Assembly: GCA_016649875.1 (NCBI GenBank)
Contig: JAENWW010000001.1
Coordinates: 158,514-222,513, forward strand
Source of the DNA: Coriobacteriia bacterium
GTDB lineage: Bacteria > Actinomycetota > Coriobacteriia > WRKU01 > JAENWW01
Reading direction: 5' to 3'
DNA: 64,000 bases
Positions 34,233 to 42,616 of this stretch are shown one piece after another. Made by a program: the position numbers and the translations under genes. The notes beneath the pieces were generated by a model. That model did no database searches and was not told the DNA's origin. It was given only the letters and a program-made list of their open reading frames with translations. Each line of letters starts with the position of its first letter. The first letter of the stretch is position 1.

Positions 34233-34735
34233 TACTCATCTCCTGCCATTTCAGCTGGCGCAGAATCGGTGTCCGAAGAAGTGAGCGAGTTCGCCCAAAT
34301 TTCAGCCGCAACGCTTTTTCGCTCTTGCTCCTCAGGTTTTGTTTCCCCTGACACTTCGGGTTTTGCTTCTTCTCGCTCCTCTACAGCCGGCTCCTCCGGC
34401 GGAGTCGTTTCGAGTGACTCCCTGATGCCGGCGACTTCCTTTTTCACGGCATCGGCGGTCTCCTTGGCATTGTCGTCCATATTGAGGAGGCTTATGGGAT
34501 TTTTGACGGTAGAAGTGATGGTGCCGATGCCATGTTGCAATGTTCGAACGGTTTGCATATCTTCAGGTCGGAGAATTTCAGTTTTGACGACCGATTCGAA
34601 TTCATTTTTTGCATTATTGAACATTTTGGCGGCAGTAGCGATAAGCTTCATAATCTCAGGAAGCTTATCGGGTCCGAAAAGAAAAAGGATAACTCCTATT
34701 ATGATTACAAGCTCGAGCCCGCTTATTCCAAACAT
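34232..34735 (-). CDS. tatB: Tat translocase TatA/TatB-like subunit
   Basis: 167 residues. A short N-terminal membrane helix (MFGISGLELVIIIGVILFLFG), the FGPDKLPE hinge and an amphipathic helix are followed by a long acidic tail rich in Glu, Pro and Ser. The length and the E in GLEL favour TatB, but TatA cannot be excluded. The start at 34735 has AAGGAG seven bases upstream. It is the first gene of the tatBC-hypAB-topA run. Confidence 0.88.
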   Translation of the reverse strand: MFGISGLELVIIIGVILFLFGPDKLPEIMKLIATAAKMFNNAKNEFESVVKTEILRPEDMQTVRTLQHGIGTITSTVKNPISLLNMDDNAKETADAVKKEVAGIRESLETTPPEEPAVEEREEAKPEVSGETKPEEQERKSVAAEIWANSLTSSDTDSAPAEMAGDE

Positions 34736-34805
34736 GTAAACTCTCCTTAACGATTAAAAACCATACGCGCCACTAATCGACTTCGCTCGCCTCGGCGGTC
34801 TCGCC

Positions 34806-35477
34806 TTAATTGCTTGCCTTTTTCAAACTATCCAACGCCGTCTGCGCCTGCTTCTTGGTCGTCGCGTCGGTGTCATACTTGACGGCATTCTCCAAAGCGG
34901 TGACTGCCTGTGTTTTGTCGGTGTTCGACAAGTATATACCGAGGTTGAACCATACGGTGGCATATTTGGGATTTTTTGCAAGTACTTCTTTTGCGATTTT
35001 CACCGCACCGGCCGTGTCTCCTGTGTAATAAAGAGAGGTGGCATAGTCACCGCCGATTTCTTTATTGTTCTTATCGAGTTCGTACGCTGCCGCCCATGCC
35101 GTAGCCGAGCTTTTGAACTTTTCCGGAGCCGCACTTTGTGCGGCCTTATCCGTGCTCGTCGAAAGCGCTTGTGCCCACTGCGAGTAAAGAGAACCGAGCT
35201 CGACCTGAGTCTGCGCATTTTTCGGGTCTTTCTTCACAAGCGCCTCCGTGGAGACTGCCTGTGTTTGATACTGCGCATTTATCGTCGCAAGCGTGGTGGT
35301 TCCGGCCGTAGCCGTACTGGTCGCATCCGAACTCGAGCTTGTAGCTGAAGAACTTGAATTCGAGTTGGTGAAGAACTCGGCGAGTCCCAAACCGGCGAAC
35401 CCGAATATAAAGGTGATGGTGGTAACCCAAACGGTAACTCTCACCCAAGTCGGACTATTTGACTTATCGATTTTCAT
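34806..35477 (-). CDS. membrane-anchored TPR-like protein
   Basis: 223 residues. One membrane segment (about 13-35) is followed by a serine/threonine/alanine-rich linker and about three TPR-like repeats (ALVKKDPKNAQTQVELGSLY, AAAYELDKNNKEIGGDYATS, VLAKNPKYATVWFNLGIYLS), predicted outside the membrane. TPR proteins act as scaffolds. Its nearness to multiheme cytochrome and Tat genes would fit a role in envelope protein assembly, but this is only context. The start is ATG 35477 with GGAG nine bases upstream; another ATG five codons earlier exists. Confidence 0.75.
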   Translation of the reverse strand: MKIDKSNSPTWVRVTVWVTTITFIFGFAGLGLAEFFTNSNSSSSATSSSSDATSTATAGTTTLATINAQYQTQAVSTEALVKKDPKNAQTQVELGSLYSQWAQALSTSTDKAAQSAAPEKFKSSATAWAAAYELDKNNKEIGGDYATSLYYTGDTAGAVKIAKEVLAKNPKYATVWFNLGIYLSNTDKTQAVTALENAVKYDTDATTKKQAQTALDSLKKASN

Positions 35478-35515
35478 ATGTTTTAACTCCATCTTAGTTG
35501 AAATGAGTACTGAGA

Positions 35516-35881
35516 TTACTTTGTGGTACTCGAACTCGACGAACTCGGCGAAATTGCGCCACCCGTGGCAGCTGACATTCCGCTGGAAGTAGATGAACCG
35601 GTTCCCGAAACATCGGCCTGCGTGTACGTCACCTTGGGGGCGATTTGCTTTCCGACGAGAATTCCGCCGATTATCCCGACGAACAAAGCGATGACCGCAA
35701 TTGCAACGACGAACATCGGCTGAATACCCTGCGACAGAGTCGCCGATTTCGTCGGAGCCGAAACGTTCGAATCGGATTTGTTCGACACCGGTTTTTTCGC
35801 GGAGTCGCTCTTCTTGTTCGAGCCCTTCTTTACGGGCTTCTTCTCATCGACCTCGTCATCAAAAAAGAATTCGTTGCTCAC
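35516..35881 (-). CDS. small single-span membrane protein of unknown function
   Basis: 121 residues, not recognised. A lysine/serine-rich cytoplasmic N-terminus begins MSNEFFFDDEVDEKKPVKKG. One membrane helix follows at about 57-80 (MFVVAIAVIALFVGIIGGIL), then a serine/glycine/threonine-rich outer tail. The start is the GTG at 35881 because AGGAGG lies eight bases upstream; a GTG two codons earlier is too close to it. It is 38 bases ahead of the TPR gene and has the same low-complexity linker style, so the two may act together. Confidence 0.65.
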   Translation of the reverse strand: MSNEFFFDDEVDEKKPVKKGSNKKSDSAKKPVSNKSDSNVSAPTKSATLSQGIQPMFVVAIAVIALFVGIIGGILVGKQIAPKVTYTQADVSGTGSSTSSGMSAATGGAISPSSSSSSTTK

Positions 35882-35963
35882 AGACACTACCTCCTGATAT
35901 TTTATCGCCGTTGCACCGACGATTACCTACTTTTTTACAGCTTGACAACTCTTTTATAATACA

Positions 35964-37310
35964 CTATACGCGCAATTTATCTCTGAGCTCCTCGGCACGG
36001 AACTTGAGGCGATCGCTATCGAGATGCGCCCACCGGCCGGACTCGTACACGACTCCTCCGTCGATCATGGTCATAATCACATTGCTTTGGTGCGCGGTAT
36101 GCACGAGCGCACTTGCAGGTTGGTGTGTCGGAGTCTGCGCGGATTTCGAAAGATCGACGGCGATGATATCGGCTTTTTTTCCGACTTCGAGAGTGCCTAC
36201 CTGATCGAGAATTCCCAATGCGCTTGCGGCATCATTGGTGGCAAGCTTCAAAAACCTACTCGCGGAAAAGAAACGCTCACTGCCGAAAGCGGCACGCTGC
36301 ACGAGCAGACCTATGCGCATTTCCTCGAATACGTCCATGGAGTTGGACGCCGCCGGAGAGTCCGTGCCGAGACCTATGCGCAGCCCGGCTTGAAAGAACT
36401 TTTGCAGAGGAGCGATTCCCATGCCCAACTTCGAATTGCAACGGGGACAATGCGCTATAGCCACATCATGCGCGGCCAGGATCTCTATGTCCTCGTCATC
36501 GACTTGCGTGCAGTGAATGGCGAGTACGTTCGGGGCATCGAAAATACCCCATTGCAGCACATATCGGACCGGGCTGACTCCGGTGGGAAGCCACAGCGGC
36601 GCCGATGAATCGTAATCTTCGCGAACTTCGCGGCCGAGTATCGATGAGCCATACTTCACGAACTGATATTCCTCGCGGCTGCCGGCGAGATGCATCGCGA
36701 CCGGTGTTCCGTCCGAGGCATAATCGGCCACTCTCTTGAAGAGTTGTGGGTGGCATGAATAGACTGAGTGAGGAGCGATACCGATGCGCATACGCGAGGA
36801 ATCGATTTTGCCCTCCCAGTCATCGATGTCTTCCAGTGCCTGCTCCATGGTCGCATCGATGCGACTCTTCTCCATCGTTTCGACTTCGCGGTAGATAATG
36901 CCGCGAAGTCCCGCCTCTTCGGCGGCGACGGCCGACGCCCCACTTTCGGTGATATCGGCAACCGATGTAATACCTGAGGAAACCGCCTCGAGGGCACCGA
37001 GCCGTGCCGAGTCTTGCCAATCTTGATAGGTGAGCAACTTTTCGCGCTTCATGACTTCATGCTTCCATTGAGAATACGGAGAATCCTCAATCATGCCGCG
37101 CATGACGGTGTACTCCAGATGCGTGTGCGTGTCCACGAACCCGGGGCACAGTACGGCAAGGCCGAAGTCTTTTATGTCTTCTCGCGGGTACTGACTTTTA
37201 ACCTCGTCGAGCGTGTCGACGGCGACGATCTTGTTCCCCTGTACGCACACGGCACCGTACTCGATGTGAGAATCGATACCCGATAACAAATAACGAGCGG
37301 TAAGAATCAT
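35964..37310 (-). CDS. amidohydrolase-superfamily deaminase (COG0402-like)
   Basis: 448 residues. The metal and catalytic residues of the adenosine/cytosine-type deaminase branch are all visible: DTHTHLE, IAPHSVYS, IHCTQVDD and GTDSPAASN. Likely reactions are deamination of S-adenosylhomocysteine, methylthioadenosine or aminodeoxyfutalosine; sequence alone does not settle which. If the last, it would belong to menaquinone synthesis, which would suit a respiring anaerobe. It starts ten bases after the radical SAM gene and so shares its transcript. Confidence 0.78.
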   Translation of the reverse strand: MILTARYLLSGIDSHIEYGAVCVQGNKIVAVDTLDEVKSQYPREDIKDFGLAVLCPGFVDTHTHLEYTVMRGMIEDSPYSQWKHEVMKREKLLTYQDWQDSARLGALEAVSSGITSVADITESGASAVAAEEAGLRGIIYREVETMEKSRIDATMEQALEDIDDWEGKIDSSRMRIGIAPHSVYSCHPQLFKRVADYASDGTPVAMHLAGSREEYQFVKYGSSILGREVREDYDSSAPLWLPTGVSPVRYVLQWGIFDAPNVLAIHCTQVDDEDIEILAAHDVAIAHCPRCNSKLGMGIAPLQKFFQAGLRIGLGTDSPAASNSMDVFEEMRIGLLVQRAAFGSERFFSASRFLKLATNDAASALGILDQVGTLEVGKKADIIAVDLSKSAQTPTHQPASALVHTAHQSNVIMTMIDGGVVYESGRWAHLDSDRLKFRAEELRDKLRV

Positions 37311-37320
37311 GAACTACCCC

Positions 37321-39147
37321 TTAACGGATGTTCCCTTGGCTGTCGAGCATTTTCTCGACGCGATACTCTTTGTGTAATTTCGACGATGCCGGGCGTTGTC
37401 CCAACGTCACAAGATTACCGAACTCCTCGACGAACCACAAACATACAATCGCCAAAACATTGTAAACGGTGGCGGTGACGGGCCACTGTAGCTCAGACTT
37501 CTCACACACCGTCGATTCCGACAGCGCTTTCATTTCATCACCGAACGCACAAATCGCATTTTCCCGATCGATTGCAGGCAGCTTCATAAGCTCGTCCACT
37601 TTAGCCATGGCATGTTTCGCCTCAAGTATCCGCGCCCGCGTCGTTTCGTACGTCGTTCGATCGATCACGCCGGCTTCTGACTTGATCTCGTTGAATATCA
37701 GTCCCGCCTCATACGTGACATCGACCATCTCATCGCGCGTCATGTAGTCGCTTTCGTAGTTCATGATATGCTTCCACGACGGCTGGAGAAGAAGCTGACG
37801 ATGCTCCTCGACGCTGTGCGCACGAAGTTTGTAGCCGTACTTTTCCGGATTATCAAACGCCATCGAGCCGGGATCGAGAAACGGCGCCATAGGCGAAATG
37901 AATGCGAGGAGGCGCTTATCGTTGTCCATGCGTTGATATAACCCGCGTGTGTATTCGGCCGTCTCGAGCACGGACTGCGCGGTCTGGGTGGGTATTCCTA
38001 TCATATAATACAAGTCGAAGCGTGTGGCCCCGTATTTGAGAGCCAGTGCTATGGATTCCTCGATTTCATCCATCGTGTAATGACCTTTGCCGAATGCTTT
38101 ACGCACCGTATCGTCATGGCTCTCGACGCTCACCTCCACCGACCAATCGGATAAGTTTTCCGAAAGAAGAGCATAGAGTTCTTCGGGTGGCGGTTTGAAT
38201 AACTCGAAACCGACGGAGGTGTTTAATTTCGCCTTGCCGAGAAGTTGAATGAACTCACGCGTATAGTCGGGACCCGCCTGCAAAAAATCATTCAGCACGA
38301 ACACGGGACCGGGAATATATTTTTGCGAATGCAAAATATCGCGCACAAGCAGTTCCGGATCGCGAAAAGCGATTTTCTCGCGACCGAAGTGATTCTTGAA
38401 CGCTTGCGCGGAGCCCCCACAGGTGACGCAATTATGCGTACAACCGCGACATATCAGGCTCGCCGACATCGGGTACCCGAGCCACGCCTTGAACGGCACG
38501 GCACCCCAGAGGTCGTGATAGCGGATAACCGATTTCATGTTGTAAGAAAAATCGAGCGCCGGCAAATTGAAGTCTGCGGGCGAATAGGAAAGATCATTGA
38601 CGATGATGTCGCCGGAATTGTCGCGCCACGTCAGATTTTGAACCGCCGCGAAATCTTGCGCGGTCGCCCCCGGTCGTGAAACGACATCCATGAGTTGACG
38701 AAAAGGTTCCTCGGTGGAATCACCGCGAAGTACATAATCGATGCATTCGTAACCGAGCAACTCCTCATGAAAAACGGAGGAGGAAAGCCCTCCGAGCAGC
38801 ACCGGAATATCGGGGTGCAGTCGTTTGCAAATGCGTGCGAGCTCAATGGCACCGTGTGCATGAGGCATCCAGTGCAAATCGATTCCGAACAGTTTCGGTG
38901 TGAGCTTGGCGATATAAGCCTCGACATCGAACTTGGCATTACGCAACATCAAAAACGCGATGTTGAGTGTGCGAACTTTATAACCGAATCTTTCAAGGTA
39001 CTCGGCGATGGTGCAAAATCCGAGAGGATACGTCTCGAATATCGCAGTCGACGGGACCAAGTCCGAGACTGGACCGAACATAATCGGTCTGTCTCTGAAA
39101 TCATAAACGGATGGAGCATGTAACAAGATTACATCGGCGCGTGCCAT
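37321..39147 (-). CDS. B12-binding-domain radical SAM protein
   Basis: 608 residues from ATG 39147, preceded by AAAGGGG. The N-terminal third (LHAPSVYDFRDRPIMFGPVS, IAEYLERFGYKV, PVLLGGLSSS) is a cobalamin-binding-like Rossmann domain. The radical SAM cluster motif is CTHNCVTC near residue 250, with a following TIM-barrel (FELFKPPPEELY, VSVESHDDTVRKAFGKGHY). It resembles the Ta0216-type family of radical SAM proteins, whose reaction is not established to my knowledge. The lack of a clear DXHXXG motif in the B12 domain means cobalamin may bind base-on or not at all. Confidence 0.78.
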   Translation of the reverse strand: MARADVILLHAPSVYDFRDRPIMFGPVSDLVPSTAIFETYPLGFCTIAEYLERFGYKVRTLNIAFLMLRNAKFDVEAYIAKLTPKLFGIDLHWMPHAHGAIELARICKRLHPDIPVLLGGLSSSVFHEELLGYECIDYVLRGDSTEEPFRQLMDVVSRPGATAQDFAAVQNLTWRDNSGDIIVNDLSYSPADFNLPALDFSYNMKSVIRYHDLWGAVPFKAWLGYPMSASLICRGCTHNCVTCGGSAQAFKNHFGREKIAFRDPELLVRDILHSQKYIPGPVFVLNDFLQAGPDYTREFIQLLGKAKLNTSVGFELFKPPPEELYALLSENLSDWSVEVSVESHDDTVRKAFGKGHYTMDEIEESIALALKYGATRFDLYYMIGIPTQTAQSVLETAEYTRGLYQRMDNDKRLLAFISPMAPFLDPGSMAFDNPEKYGYKLRAHSVEEHRQLLLQPSWKHIMNYESDYMTRDEMVDVTYEAGLIFNEIKSEAGVIDRTTYETTRARILEAKHAMAKVDELMKLPAIDRENAICAFGDEMKALSESTVCEKSELQWPVTATVYNVLAIVCLWFVEEFGNLVTLGQRPASSKLHKEYRVEKMLDSQGNIR

Positions 39148-39211
39148 ATGCTTTCTATCCCCTTTCTCTTTTGCGAGAGATGATTTCGGCGCACTCTCTC
39201 TCAAACAAGAT

Positions 39212-39238
39212 GCCTGCTCATGATGCACATAAGCAGGC
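39212..39238 (-). terminator. hairpin between the NapC-like cytochrome and radical SAM genes
   Basis: GCCTGCT (39212-39218) pairs with AGCAGGC (39232-39238) around a 13-base loop. On the minus strand it follows the cytochrome gene and precedes ATCTTGTTT; on the plus strand it precedes GTCTTTTATT. It is a plausible intrinsic terminator or attenuator in the 147-base gap. Confidence 0.5.
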
Positions 39239-39294
39239 GTCTTTTATTAACTTGATTGTCTTAAGAACTCTTCAAACACCGCACATATCTCGAC

Positions 39295-40482
39295 TTAATT
39301 CACCAATCCGGTCACGTGGCAGTGTGCACAATACGTCGACTGGTGGCACTTGAAGCATGATGCCGTTCCGGCCTTGCCGGCAGCGATGTTGTGCTGTGAC
39401 AACCAACTCTTCTTGGTATCGTACGTGTAACCAGGGACGTTGGTGTCGCTGTGGTGACACGTGGTACAGCCCTGAACACCGTGGCAACTGGTACATGCCG
39501 CGAGATGCTCGGTGGCTTCGGTCTTGTGGGTATTCAAGAAGCCTTCGGGGTGCGGCATAACGACACCGCCATGACAATCCTCACAGAACTTTTTAGCGTG
39601 ACAGGTATAGCAACTGTTGACTTCGCGGATGCTCGGAACATCTTTGACCGCGGCACCTTCTCTGGTCTTTGCCGACTTCTCATCAATTACTTTGCTCTTC
39701 GCCTCTTGTGTCGCTTCTTCGACACGTTTGGTCTCTACGACGGCCAACTTGCCGTGCATACTACTCAGGAAGTTCGCCGCGTCATGCGACGCCGGCTTGA
39801 GCTTGAAGGATGCGGGGTGACAGGTTTTGCACTCACCGGAAGCCGTAAAAGGCGTCGAGGCGGCGATACCGTCGTCTGCGAGACGATGGCAACGGAAGCA
39901 ACCGTCCATCGTCGAGAAATCATCATGCTTGGTGCTCAATTTTTTCGTTTGAGGATCATTGTTCACCGGAGTCCAGTCGCCCGACTCATTGTGGGCGACG
40001 CGGTTGTGACAGATGGTACAGGAAATATTATTTTCCGAGTGAACCGAGTGGTTGATGATGATACCGGCGCTCGGAGTCACTTTGCGCTTGGAGAGGTCGT
40101 GACACTGAGTGCATTGTGTCGACGGCATTACATATCCGCTGAGGGCGACACCATCCTCCGCGTTGAGCGGCAACGAATAGGTATTGAATATCGCCATCGG
40201 CAATTCAGGCAACGATTCTATTTTGTGGATGGTGAATCCAATCGGGCCGTCGTTTGCGGGAATGTGGCACGCGAGGCAGTTCACCTTGTTATGAGGAGAG
40301 CGGTTGTATGCACTGATGGCATCATCTTGAACTTTGTGGCAGACTTCGGCGCAGAACCAATACGATGAGCTCGCGGCGAACATGACCACGATTACCATAC
40401 ACAGGACTGCCAGAATCGTGCCGGTCCAGATAATCGCTCGCGGACGTGTGACCGGATTCCTAAACGAATCAATTAGTTTCAT
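39295..40482 (-). CDS. NapC/NrfH-like membrane multiheme c-type cytochrome
   Basis: 395 residues from ATG 40482 (AGGGG eight bases upstream). One membrane anchor lies at about 17-40. The first heme motif has the unusual form CAEVCH, that is CX3CH. Eleven standard sites follow: CLACH, CTQCH, CTICH, CFRCH, CKTCH, CYTCH, CEDCH, CTSCH, CTTCH, CFKCH, CAHCH. The N-terminal part looks like the quinol-oxidising NapC/NrfH family, fused to a longer heme-rich C-terminal part. It should pass electrons from menaquinol across the membrane face to outer acceptors, perhaps to the nine-heme protein at 13183. Two cysteine-dense pairs (CYTCH...CEDCH, CTSCH...CTTCH) suggest closely packed hemes. Confidence 0.85.
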   Translation of the reverse strand: MKLIDSFRNPVTRPRAIIWTGTILAVLCMVIVVMFAASSSYWFCAEVCHKVQDDAISAYNRSPHNKVNCLACHIPANDGPIGFTIHKIESLPELPMAIFNTYSLPLNAEDGVALSGYVMPSTQCTQCHDLSKRKVTPSAGIIINHSVHSENNISCTICHNRVAHNESGDWTPVNNDPQTKKLSTKHDDFSTMDGCFRCHRLADDGIAASTPFTASGECKTCHPASFKLKPASHDAANFLSSMHGKLAVVETKRVEEATQEAKSKVIDEKSAKTREGAAVKDVPSIREVNSCYTCHAKKFCEDCHGGVVMPHPEGFLNTHKTEATEHLAACTSCHGVQGCTTCHHSDTNVPGYTYDTKKSWLSQHNIAAGKAGTASCFKCHQSTYCAHCHVTGLVN

Positions 40483-40500
40483 TCTTTTTCCCCTAAGTAG

Positions 40501-40542
40501 GTGGATTTCTACACTAATAGACATTATAAACTACAAATCCAC
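40501..40542 (-). promoter_or_regulatory. palindrome around a -10 box upstream of the NapC-like gene
   Basis: GTGGATTT (40501-40508) and AAATCCAC (40535-40542) are exact inverted copies; allowing one mismatch the arms extend to eleven bases. Between them, on the minus strand, lies a perfect TATAAT (40528-40523), placing a transcript start near 40516 and a 34-base leader. A regulator bound to the palindrome would cover the promoter. Confidence 0.5.
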
Positions 40543-40616
40543 ATTTTTCCCACATTTCGTAGATGCCGAGATGAGAACGACGTCGGTCGTCCAGCCGCCA
40601 ACTGCTCGTTTCATCA

Positions 40617-42614
40617 TCACTTATTCGTCGCTGCTTGGAATTGGCTGAGAATCTGCGCGGCACCGGTGAAGTTGGTGTCATGCTCGACGCAGAACTTTAT
40701 CTGCGCGATTGCCGCTTGCCTTTGTCCGAGCCCCCACAAAGAGAGCGAGTAGGCATATCGAAGAGGAAGGGCATTCGAAGTCTTTTCGACCATGGGTCCC
40801 ATCATGTCGGCTCCTGCTTTGCAATAGCTTTTATCCCCGAAAATATCTCCGAGTTGGTTGTAGAGCATTCCGAGAAGAGAATAGTTGTCATACTCCCACG
40901 GTACGAAGTCGATGGCGTCTTTTCCCGCTTGGATAGCCTGCGCGATCGAAGTCTTCGTGGACTGCGCCTGAGGGTCGGCCTTCGCCGCGTTTATCGCCAA
41001 CTGTCCGAGTGCGGTAAGACGCTGTGATTTATATTGGTCGTTATAGGGGTTGAGTTTTACAGCACTCGTGCAATAACCGAGTGCGGTTTCATTGTCGCCC
41101 GCGGCGGCATACGCACGGCCCTTTTCGCAAGCCGAATCGGCAAAATAAAACGTCGCCGAAAATGAGATGACGACCAACGCCAAAATCGAAGTCACCGCAA
41201 AAACCGGATACGCTACACGTGAAGGTCTGATCTCGATTTCTTTCGCAAGAGGAGAGATCAAAACTCCCATCGAAACGAAGAGCAAAAACGTACAGCCCGG
41301 AAGTGAAAGTCCGAAAAAGAGGTGCGTCACATAAGCCGCGCACGCCGCCCAAAAACCGCAATAGAGCATTTTTCCGCCGTTGAACCGCGTCGTATCGTCG
41401 TCTGCCCGGGCAAAACCCACCTTGAAAGACGCGGCGGCCGTCCAAATGACGGTGGCGTAGAAAAGCAACATGCCGAAAATCCCCACGCCGGCGGCCATTT
41501 GCAAAACGGAGTTGTGCACGTTATCGGCAACCGATAGATATCCGGCGTCTTGCGAGTAGGCAAGCGGCTGATAGCGACGAAACACCAGACGAAACGTATC
41601 GAGTCCGAAACCGAAAACCGGCCGATCCTTGATTGCATCGATTGCCGCACGCCATATTTCAAAGCGGGTCAGCGAACTGCCCTCACTGAACTGAAAAATC
41701 GAGGCGAAGCGCGCGCCGATGTTGGTCACAGCGCTATCGTTGGTCAAAGACTTGGTGACAAGCGCCACGACGGCGAGCGCGGTTCCTCCCAAAAAGCCCC
41801 CATCGACTGGCTTGATGCGAACGCGTTGTCGCAATGCGAATACCGAAATCGCCACAATGCCGACGACGCTTCCGATCCAAATCGAACGCGAATAAGCGGT
41901 AATCACCACAAGCACATTCATGAGGAGAATAATCCAGAGCGCCGCACGCCAGAGATGATTCTTTTCGGAGAGGACCAAACCGAACGTGATGAACACGCTG
42001 AACGCGAGGAACCCGGCAAGCAGGTCGGGGTTACCGTATGTCGAAAACGACCGACCCGCCTCGAAAAGCTTGGAGCCGATCATAATCGGTTCGATGCCGA
42101 AGGCTTGCAAGACGCCGTAGCCGGCGACGAAAAAACTGGAAAGTACGAGCGACTTCGCAATCATTCTGATTCTTGTGCCGTTTGTGGCATATTGTACGAC
42201 GAGAAAAAAGAGAATCGCATATATCAAGTAGGACCACAGGCCGTCATAACGGCGATACTTCCCGAAAAAGCTGGTGAAGGGGGCGATTGAAGTAAGCGTG
42301 GCGATCGTCGCCCAAGCGAGGAACCCCGCGAACACGAAAAACACGGGTGACCAGCGAAGTTTTCCGCCGTTTTTCAAGATATCGTAGACCCATGCGACCA
42401 AAGCTATCACGCTTCCGATTCGCAGAATGGTCACCTTCGCCGTGTCATAGACATCGGCACTGAAAGAAAGTTTAAAGCCGAGGAACATGAAATTCGACAT
42501 CGCCAACGGGACAATGAACACCAACACGATCAGCGCCCACCACGCGACTTTTCCCGAAGAGGTCAAGCCGACGGTACCTTGCGCTCTCGAATTGTTTGTT
42601 TTCGCATTGCTCAT
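40617..42614 (-). CDS. O-antigen ligase/polymerase-like membrane protein with TPR tail
   Basis: 665 residues. Ten to twelve membrane segments fill about 25-480, with the Wzy_C-type outer loop between (SFSTYGNPDLLAGFLAF, then AYSRSIWIG and VFGFGLDTFRL, DNVHNSVLQMAAGVGIFG). A TPR-like region of about 150 residues follows (AYAAAGDNETALGYCTSAVKLNP...). Such proteins polymerise or ligate surface glycans at the outer membrane face. The ATG at 42614 lies two bases after the stop of the sugar transferase; a TTG at 42620 that overlaps that stop is an alternative. Confidence 0.82.
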   Translation of the reverse strand: MSNAKTNNSRAQGTVGLTSSGKVAWWALIVLVFIVPLAMSNFMFLGFKLSFSADVYDTAKVTILRIGSVIALVAWVYDILKNGGKLRWSPVFFVFAGFLAWATIATLTSIAPFTSFFGKYRRYDGLWSYLIYAILFFLVVQYATNGTRIRMIAKSLVLSSFFVAGYGVLQAFGIEPIMIGSKLFEAGRSFSTYGNPDLLAGFLAFSVFITFGLVLSEKNHLWRAALWIILLMNVLVVITAYSRSIWIGSVVGIVAISVFALRQRVRIKPVDGGFLGGTALAVVALVTKSLTNDSAVTNIGARFASIFQFSEGSSLTRFEIWRAAIDAIKDRPVFGFGLDTFRLVFRRYQPLAYSQDAGYLSVADNVHNSVLQMAAGVGIFGMLLFYATVIWTAAASFKVGFARADDDTTRFNGGKMLYCGFWAACAAYVTHLFFGLSLPGCTFLLFVSMGVLISPLAKEIEIRPSRVAYPVFAVTSILALVVISFSATFYFADSACEKGRAYAAAGDNETALGYCTSAVKLNPYNDQYKSQRLTALGQLAINAAKADPQAQSTKTSIAQAIQAGKDAIDFVPWEYDNYSLLGMLYNQLGDIFGDKSYCKAGADMMGPMVEKTSNALPLRYAYSLSLWGLGQRQAAIAQIKFCVEHDTNFTGAAQILSQFQAATNK

Positions 42615-42616
42615 CT

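Noticed and set aside
35942..35970. TTGACA with TATACG 17 bases downstream on the plus strand
   Set aside because: It would only drive RNA antisense to the amidohydrolase gene, and the A+T-rich gap gives similar matches by chance; without transcript data I do not call it.
41550..42290. 246-codon plus-strand frame opposite the O-antigen ligase-like gene
   Set aside because: Charged low-quality shadow of a membrane protein gene; no ribosome site.
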